From the NCBI GenBank assembly GCA_013365365.1, contig JABVXU010000043.1:186001-250000 (forward strand): DNA of 64,000 nt, in the 5' to 3' direction. This DNA is from Cruorifilaria tuberocauda. Lineage: Eukaryota; Nematoda; Chromadorea; Rhabditida; Onchocercidae. Position numbers and translations under genes: made by a program. The first letter of the stretch is position 1. Each line of letters starts with the position of its first letter. The notes beneath the pieces were generated by a model. The model did not search any database. It was not told the DNA's origin and saw nothing but the letters and a program-made list of their open reading frames with translations. This document shows, in pieces, positions 62,701 through 64,000 of this stretch.

Positions 62701-64000
62701 CTTCTTGCTGCCCTGAAAATGCAATAACGGAAATAACAAGACCTAGTGAATGTAATAGACAAAAGTGAATAGATTCCACTTCTTTTTACAATGACGTTGT
62801 GTTCAGTATTGCACTTGTTGCTGTAACTATAGCACCAGATAAAATATAAAGCTTCATTAAATGAAGAAGTTCTAAACATAATAAAGTAACAAATTAAACA
62901 AATGAACATAAGATGCAATGTAAAGTAATGAATGAATGCGACAAAGAAAAGCATATATTTTTGAAGTTATTAGAAACGTGAAGGAAATTACAAAACTGAC
63001 CGTAAGCGAGCAAGGCGATGCCTGTACGCAAACCACGCTGAATTTTATCATGTTGTGTATCACACACATATTGTACCATCTCTTGATACGCTTCTGTTTG
63101 CATTCCTCCAACCATTACAAGACCCATTGCTAAACCAGCAGCTTCACCTGTCACTGCATCGTCTTGATATAAACAGTCACGCAATTGTACGAATACCTGC
63201 AAGTTACTAACAAAATTATCAATAATATGAAGTTCAAAACTTTCAAAAATTGAAATTTTTGAAAGAAATTTTCCATATAGCTTTGTAAATTCAAACACCA
63301 ATAAATAACAGACTTTAGCAGAGTGTACGAGCCAGCATATATAATAAAAAAACAGTAAACTGGCTTGTTCATCATGAGTTCCCATTGCAGCTAAACCAAG
63401 ACCAAGACAAGCGCCATGACGTGCTGCTGATGTTGTCGCTTTCAATAATTGATCCCTAAGATAAGCAATTACTTCAGCACTGCCATGATTCGCATGAATC
63501 AGTCCTGAAATAAATACTATAATTTAGCTGAATAAAAACTATTCTCTAAACAATAAGCTTTTTTCTTCAAAACATGTAGCAAAATAACCCATTTTTTACA
63601 ATTTATAACTAGTATTTCATATTAATCTTTCTCAAAAGGTTAAAAAAATTAATTGATGATATACAAAGACATACCGTAAGCATATAAAGAGCCACCCTCC
63701 TTAAATCCAAACTGATCAGCTTCGCCCTTTGGTAAATATGGATCTAACAGCTTCAATGCATTTGCTTCATGACCCTTGAAAAACAACGGTAAATATAATA
63801 TAAAACAGAAAAACCGATAAATTTTTTAAAACGTTTAGAAAAATGACCTTGTGAATAAGTCCAAGTGAAGCCACAGCATTAAATTTGTTCCAGTTCGTCG
63901 CTTTGCTTATCCATTCCAAATTATCTCTGTAAACAAATTAGCATAACTAAGATTCTATATAAAACTTTGTGTCAAAAAAACATAACGTTACTTGCAATTT
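50786..64000 (-). CDS. rpn-2: 26S proteasome regulatory subunit Rpn2 (PSMD1), 3' portion
   Basis: Partial (5' end beyond the window): complement(join(50786..50896,51561..51726,52124..52341,52615..52707,52975..53217,53448..53594,54523..54637,62499..62712,63001..63196,63365..63504,63675..63774,63848..63926,63992..>64000)), about 610 residues visible. Rpn2 is the large PC-repeat scaffold of the 19S base that supports the deubiquitinase and ubiquitin receptors. Family landmarks are [92 protein letters not shown] and [18 protein letters not shown], in order. A Lys/Glu-rich insert precedes the C-terminal domain. The intron at 63364-63197 appears to use a GC donor. The 7.9-kb intron 54638-62498 encloses a plus-strand GPCR gene; the split codon AA|T joins exactly across it. 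Confidence 0.96.
54638..56621. other. Intronic DNA of rpn-2, probable GPCR upstream region
   Basis: About 2 kb inside the large rpn-2 intron with no coding segment supported on either strand. It is AT-rich, with short ATT/TCAT tandem patches near 56000-56040 and a GA-rich run at about 56311-56336. It is the only sequence available for the proximal promoter of the nested receptor gene. Confidence 0.4.
56311..56336 (+). repeat. GA-rich simple repeat
   Basis: TATA-like alternating bases followed by GAGAGG then (AG)n, about 290 bases upstream of the GPCR start. GA tracts are common in promoters; no function is claimed. Confidence 0.4.
56622..61692 (+). CDS. Rhodopsin-class aminergic GPCR, 5-HT2 serotonin receptor type, nested in an rpn-2 intron
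   Basis: Nine exons, phases consistent, about 521 aa: join(56622..56886,57587..57697,57842..58202,59107..59206,59473..59598,59751..59938,60292..60399,61045..61283,61625..61692). Seven TM segments with class A landmarks: N42 (GNLLV), D70 (LTLTDM), C98, amine-binding D105 ([13 protein letters not shown]), D122-R123-Y124, C336-W-T-P, and N375-P-x-x-Y with [18 protein letters not shown]. The DVxxxTASIxH motif and the ECL2-TM5 pattern ([25 protein letters not shown]) fit the 5-HT2 group, so a ser-1 relative is likely. Gq coupling is inferred. The third loop is about 95 residues and the tail is long. If the last intron is retained, a TAG at 61286-61288 ends the protein about 21 residues earlier. 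A read-through stop at 60437 is also possible. Convergent and fully inside the host intron. Confidence 0.88.
61693..62498. other. Intronic DNA of rpn-2 downstream of the GPCR
   Basis: About 800 bp including the receptor's 3' UTR and the rpn-2 branch and donor side. No coding segment supported. A run of A residues lies next to the rpn-2 exon at 62481-62493. Confidence 0.4.

Noticed and set aside
62568..63133. Plus-strand open frames opposite rpn-2
   Set aside because: Antisense shadows of the PC-repeat exons of rpn-2.

Overview
This 64-kb window is eukaryotic, AT-rich and intron-dense. It looks like a parasitic nematode of the filarial/spirurid type. That is inferred from the TTTTCAG-type splice acceptors, short-to-medium introns, small exons, tight head-to-tail gene clusters and protein similarities; no species marker was seen. 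No rRNA, tRNA, CRISPR array or recognisable transposon was found. Exon models were built by hand: each junction was checked for GT-AG (one GC-AG), reading phase and resemblance to the known family.

Layout from left to right; all well-supported genes but one are on the minus strand. (1) <1-800: 5' end of an HMG-box-like gene running off the left edge. (2) 1755-6474: a 670-residue RING plus B-box-like protein with an unfamiliar C-terminus. (3) 6.5-18.7 kb: gene-poor DNA holding a candidate two-exon secreted RFamide neuropeptide precursor (11291-12294) and some unassigned exon-like pieces. (4) 18698-22080: ORC5. (5) 23948-35728: a complete PRRC2/BAT2-family gene, about 35 exons and about 1,986 residues. 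(6) 35.8-40.1 kb: intergenic DNA with a GC-richer low-complexity island and unresolved exon-like segments. (7) 40104-44570 VPS45, 45284-48679 mitochondrial RNase P protein (PRORP/MRPP3), 49304-50083 COA6, and 50786->64000 proteasome subunit Rpn2 (PSMD1). These four are head-to-tail with gaps of about 620-715 bp and may form an operon. (8) 56622-61692, plus strand: an aminergic GPCR of 5-HT2 type lying wholly inside a 7.9-kb intron of rpn-2.

Functional themes: the possible operon mixes protein degradation (Rpn2), mitochondrial biogenesis (COA6, PRORP) and endosomal SNARE control (VPS45), as nematode operons of housekeeping genes often do. ORC5 and PRRC2 are also housekeeping genes. The GPCR and the candidate neuropeptide are the signalling genes.

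Most notable observations: the nested GPCR; loss of Walker A and B residues in ORC5; a GC-AG intron in rpn-2; a candidate novel neuropeptide gene; a RING/B-box protein of unfamiliar architecture; and several phase-consistent orphan exons that may mark undescribed small genes.
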